Assembly: GCF_000421285.1 (NCBI RefSeq) | Contig: NZ_ATWO01000002.1 | Location: forward strand, 1 to 64,000 | Length of the DNA stretch: 64,000 nucleotides | Direction: 5' to 3' | Source of the DNA: Desulfotignum balticum DSM 7044 | Lineage (GTDB): Bacteria > Desulfobacterota > Desulfobacteria > Desulfobacterales > Desulfobacteraceae | In this document: in pieces, positions 61,388 through 64,000 of the stretch | Position numbering within the stretch: the stretch's first letter is position 1 | Layout of the letters: each line of letters opens with the position of its first letter | Made by a program: the position numbers and the translations under genes | The notes under the pieces: generated by a model | The model's input: only the letters and a program-made list of their open reading frames with translations | Database searches by the model: none | Told to the model about the DNA's origin: nothing

Positions 61388-62035
61388 TCAGGCGAACACC
61401 TGATCAATGCGAGAAAAAAGATGAGAAAAGCGCTGCCCGTTTCGAGAATGGGTTTTGTAATAATTCAAACAGGTTTCAACGGTTGCCACTACCTGGTCAT
61501 GGGAATGAAGGCCCGGCATTTCCATGGCCAGCCGGGGATGCCGGCCCAGCCGTCCCCCCAGCAAAATGCGGAATCCGGACTGAACCGGTTCAAGGGTTCG
61601 GCCCGGGCAGACATGAACACATTGGCCGCATCTCTGGCATAAATTCATATCAATGACCGGTGTTTTATTTCCATCTGATGTGTCTGTCAACCGAATCGCC
61701 CGGTCCGGACATTTTCGGACACAGGCGTTACAGCCGGTACATGCCGCATCTCCCACCCCCGGGACCACCGCACCGATGATACCGATATCTGCGATCTGGG
61801 GGCGGGAACAGGCATTGGGGCAATCACTGAGCACAATGCGTAATTCATGATGGGGCCGGATCTTCCCGTTGGTAGATGATTTTAGAAATCCCGGAATATC
61901 CGCCTGTGTCAACAAAAAGGTCAATTTCCTTGCCAGATCCGCTGTGGATAAAGCGACATGGGGACACCCTTTGCTGCCGAAACACACAGACACATCATAC
62001 CCGGTCACCGGCTTTTTTTGGCCGGTCTTTGTCAT
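61388..62035 (-). CDS. Small siroheme-type iron-sulfur protein with two ferredoxin clusters
   Basis: From ATG 62035 the 215-residue protein has the sulfite/nitrite reductase signature CFGSKGC ... CPNAC (C-x5-C and C-x3-C) in ALSDCPNACSRPQIADIGIIG-like context, which in full-size enzymes holds a 4Fe-4S cluster bridged to siroheme. Two ferredoxin motifs are inserted after it: CTGCNACVRKCP and CQRCGQCVHVCPG. It is far shorter than a normal sulfite reductase and resembles small siroheme-protein-like polypeptides of anaerobes. It overlaps the ferredoxin-type gene upstream by four bases (ATGA), so they are co-translated and probably exchange electrons. Confidence 0.85.
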   Translation of the reverse strand: MTKTGQKKPVTGYDVSVCFGSKGCPHVALSTADLARKLTFLLTQADIPGFLKSSTNGKIRPHHELRIVLSDCPNACSRPQIADIGIIGAVVPGVGDAACTGCNACVRKCPDRAIRLTDTSDGNKTPVIDMNLCQRCGQCVHVCPGRTLEPVQSGFRILLGGRLGRHPRLAMEMPGLHSHDQVVATVETCLNYYKTHSRNGQRFSHLFSRIDQVFA

Positions 62036-62778
62036 GAAAGGATCTCGCCCCGGGCGCTGATCGTTACCTGTGAAAAAGGGATATCCATGCCGCTGTTTTC
62101 CAGTGCTTTCTGAATAATATGAGGCAGTCCGGAACAACAGGGGACTTCCATGATCACGGCGGTAATGCTTTTAATGCCGGATTTTTTAAACACATCCGTC
62201 AATTTATCCACATATCCCTGGGTATCGTCAAATTTGGGACACCCGATCATCACTGCTTTGCCTGCCAGAAAATCCCTGTGAAACGACGGATAAGCCACGG
62301 GCACACAATCGGCGGCAATCACCAGGTCCGCATCTTTCAAAAACGGCGCGCCGGCCGGTACCAGGCGAATCTGAACCGGCCAGTGTCCCAGAGCGGAAGG
62401 ACCGCCGGAACCGGTCACCCGGGGCTGATTGGCACAGTCGCATGACGTGTCGGAAAAGGTTTTCAAGGCTGCGGACGGGCAGCCGCCGGTCATGGCCGGT
62501 TTTCTCTGACCTGTCGATTTTTCAGCCTGGGCCTGTTGTTTGAGCAGTTCATGAACCGCTGCCTCATCAAATTCTTCGGCTTCTCTTTCCACAATATGCA
62601 ATGCATCCCGGGGACATTCGCCCAGACAGGCCCCTAATCCGTCACAATACTTGTCTGAAATGACACGCGCTTTGCCGTTCACAATCTGAATGGCGCCTTC
62701 TGCACAAGACGGCACACAATTGCCGCACCCATCACATTTTTCATCATCGATTTCAATTATTTTTCTAAGTACTTTCAT
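62032..62778 (-). CDS. Iron-sulfur protein with N-terminal ferredoxin domain
   Basis: The 248-residue protein begins with a ferredoxin domain: CDGCGNCVPSC binds one 4Fe-4S cluster, while the second site reads CDGLGACLGECP with Leu in place of the second Cys, so a three-Cys or altered cluster is likely. A linker follows, then a domain with GGCPSAALK, LVIAADCVPVAYPSFH, VMIGCPKFDD and VPCCSGLP, Cys pairs that may hold another cluster. Similar proteins occur beside hybrid cluster proteins and anaerobic redox enzymes. It is coupled to the siroheme-type protein downstream. Confidence 0.82.
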   Translation of the reverse strand: MKVLRKIIEIDDEKCDGCGNCVPSCAEGAIQIVNGKARVISDKYCDGLGACLGECPRDALHIVEREAEEFDEAAVHELLKQQAQAEKSTGQRKPAMTGGCPSAALKTFSDTSCDCANQPRVTGSGGPSALGHWPVQIRLVPAGAPFLKDADLVIAADCVPVAYPSFHRDFLAGKAVMIGCPKFDDTQGYVDKLTDVFKKSGIKSITAVIMEVPCCSGLPHIIQKALENSGMDIPFSQVTISARGEILS

Positions 62779-62824
62779 GATTCTGTTCCTTTATAATTAT
62801 GTATCGGTTATACGCTGTGGATTA

Positions 62825-63559
62825 TCATCCTTTTTGAATCAAAATCTGGCGAGCCAGGTCTTTTCCCGCATCCGTCAGATAAATGCCATCGATTTTCCGG
62901 GCCAGGGTGTCTGCATCGATCTGCTCTTTTCCCCGGCAGTCTTCCATATTGGCCAGAATATCCGCATCATAGACCGTTTTAAAATTAATGGTTTCCGAAT
63001 TTTTGGGATGATGATGGTGTGAAATGATGTCACACACCTCGGTGATCAGCTTTTCCTTGGCTCCCAGATCTTCCAGAATTTTTCCGGCCACGGGCGGACC
63101 TTCGATGTGCTGATATTTTGCTTCGGCGGACCCATATTTTTTTTCCGCATTTTTGATGCCGATATCATGGAGATACGCGGCACAAAGCACCACCGCCAAA
63201 TTGGCTTTTTCTTTTTTACCAATTTTCTCCGCATACCGGGCCACCCGCCCGGCATGGCCGATCCGTTTGAAATCCGTACCAAAATACTGTTTCATCTTCA
63301 CCGCCACCCGATCTTTCAACAGATCTTCCTGCTGGGCCACAAACTCTTCCGGTAATGTGCCCAGGCATTGTTCAGCATACTTGCAATATGCCGCACACCC
63401 GAAATCCATTTTCGGATTCACAATTTTCTTGTGGCAGTGACCGCATCGCCGGGTGGCATCATCCTTGAAAAATTCCATGGGATGTCCGCATTCCGGACAT
63501 TGGGTTTCAAAAATCGCGTTCTGGTCCCAGTACTGGGTATCTTGTCCCGGACATTTCAT
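62825..63559 (-). CDS. HD-domain phosphohydrolase with N-terminal zinc ribbons
   Basis: The 244-residue protein has a Cys-rich N-terminus (FETQCPECGHPMEF, RRCGHCHKKI, CAAYCKYAEQCLG) and an HD domain: first His in IGHAGRVARYAEKIG, AAYLHDIGIKNAEK, HHHHPK and TVYDADILANMED. HD proteins of this kind cleave nucleotides or act in nucleic-acid metabolism. It starts 46 bases upstream of the ferredoxin gene on the same strand, so one operon is likely, controlled from the FNR box region at 63662-63675. Confidence 0.87.
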   Translation of the reverse strand: MKCPGQDTQYWDQNAIFETQCPECGHPMEFFKDDATRRCGHCHKKIVNPKMDFGCAAYCKYAEQCLGTLPEEFVAQQEDLLKDRVAVKMKQYFGTDFKRIGHAGRVARYAEKIGKKEKANLAVVLCAAYLHDIGIKNAEKKYGSAEAKYQHIEGPPVAGKILEDLGAKEKLITEVCDIISHHHHPKNSETINFKTVYDADILANMEDCRGKEQIDADTLARKIDGIYLTDAGKDLARQILIQKG

Positions 63560-63661
63560 ACGCCACCTTCCTTCTTATTATTGATTTGTTTATCGATTCA
63601 TTCATCCGGCAATCTGCTTTACAATCTGATGCAAACCTACTATAAAACGAAATGAAATACC

Positions 63662-63675
63662 TTGATCTGAATCAA
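63662..63675. promoter_or_regulatory. Perfect FNR box
   Basis: TTGATCTGAATCAA is an exact match to the FNR consensus TTGAT-N4-ATCAA. It lies between the divergent HD-domain gene and the Crp/Fnr-family gene, 75 bases before the start of the latter and 100 bases before the former, so it could control both. Confidence 0.85.
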
Positions 63676-63749
63676 GGGGATCATTTATTTTTGGCGATTT
63701 TTAAAAAAGTGTCAATGGCCGCGGATCGTTAATCAAAAATACAGGAGCT

Positions 63750-64000
63750 GTGACCGGTATCGATATTTTAAAGACCATTCCCCTTTTTTCCGGATTGTCC
63801 GATGATCAGTTGAAAATCCTATCCAGCATTGCCGTCCGACTGACTTTCAAACGTGGAGACATGATTTTTCACGACGGTGACAAAGGCGATGGCATCTATA
63901 TTGTCGAAACCGGAAAAATAAAAGTCTTCAAGCTGTCTTTGGATGGCAAAGAACAGATTCTCCATATTTTCGGCCCGGGTCACACGTTCGGAGAAGTGCC
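63750..64000 (+). CDS. Crp/Fnr-family regulator, N-terminal part
   Basis: The gene runs out of the window after 83 residues. The cyclic-nucleotide-binding-type sensor fold is clear: IPLFSGLSDDQLKILSSI, GDMIFHDGDKGDGIYIVETG, KIKVFKLSLDGKEQIL and the beginning of HTFGEV. The start is GTG 63750 with CAGGAGCT in front. No N-terminal Cys cluster of classical Fnr is visible, so it may sense another signal (for example nitric oxide or a redox ligand, as HcpR-type proteins do). It is probably autoregulated from the FNR box 75 bases upstream. Confidence 0.88.
   Translation, partial: MTGIDILKTIPLFSGLSDDQLKILSSIAVRLTFKRGDMIFHDGDKGDGIYIVETGKIKVFKLSLDGKEQILHIFGPGHTFGEV

Noticed and set aside
1-64000. tRNA or rRNA genes
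   Set aside because: No sequence with the tRNA T-arm GTTCRAATC pattern in a cloverleaf context, and no rRNA core sequence, was recognised by eye.

Overview
The window looks like chromosome from an anaerobic, probably sulfate-reducing member of the Desulfobacterota (Desulfobacteraceae-like; the genus is not settled by sequence alone). Reasons: a TAXI-type TRAP transporter, a small siroheme-type iron-sulfur protein with ferredoxin clusters, a perfect FNR box beside a Crp/Fnr gene, many Cache/PAS sensor kinases, corrinoid synthesis genes under a cobalamin riboswitch, several crotonase-family acyl-CoA enzymes and a FloA/NfeD membrane module. Most of the core is fairly GC-rich, while 0.4-6.9 kb is visibly more AT-rich, as expected for acquired DNA.

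Layout. 0-6.5 kb: the C-terminal end of a tyrosine recombinase, then a probable defence module: a two-ATPase GHKL protein, a receiver-like partner with an unknown C-terminal domain, and on the other strand a Dcm-type cytosine methyltransferase and a Vsr nuclease. 6.9-13.8 kb: a decayed sensor-kinase pseudogene, rlmN, a TTTTGGG repeat and a long hairpin, a NarL-type two-component pair and an acyl-CoA synthetase. 13.9-23.2 kb: crotonases, a FemAB-type transferase, a metY-metX-metW methionine operon, a methyltransferase whose start lies inside a hairpin repeat, and a hybrid sensor kinase. 23.2-26.2 kb: a scrambled accessory stretch with two toxin-antitoxin pairs, an FmdB-like zinc ribbon, a duplicated 250-350 bp unit and several gene fragments.

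26.2-36.2 kb: a B12-binding sensor operon with a broken PAS gene, another crotonase, an ABM-domain protein, the floA/nfeD module, an HNH nuclease, and a pair made of an FMN glutamate-synthase-like protein and a glutamate-dehydrogenase homologue that lacks the catalytic lysine. 36.2-51.3 kb: phosphopantetheinyl transferase, recQ, glnE, a broken DUF2294 gene, a carA-carB-purF-radical SAM operon and an RhlE-type helicase. 51.4-54.8 kb: cobalamin riboswitch, cobO and cobQ, then thpR and a MoaD-like gene. 54.9-64 kb: a Cache-PAS sensor and NarL regulator, a MarR regulator, a TAXI TRAP transporter with an internal terminator, iron-sulfur proteins, an HD-domain protein, and the start of a Crp/Fnr regulator.

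How they work together: the metYXW block makes homocysteine and methionine; glnE and carAB-purF tie nitrogen status to glutamine use; the corrinoid genes supply B12, which the B12-binding sensor could read; the TRAP transporter lies beside a two-component pair that may sense its substrate. The strongest candidates for new biology are the 0.9-6.5 kb ATPase/receiver/methylase/Vsr module and the glutamate-dehydrogenase homologue in which the catalytic Lys is Cys and the gamma-carboxylate Lys is Val.
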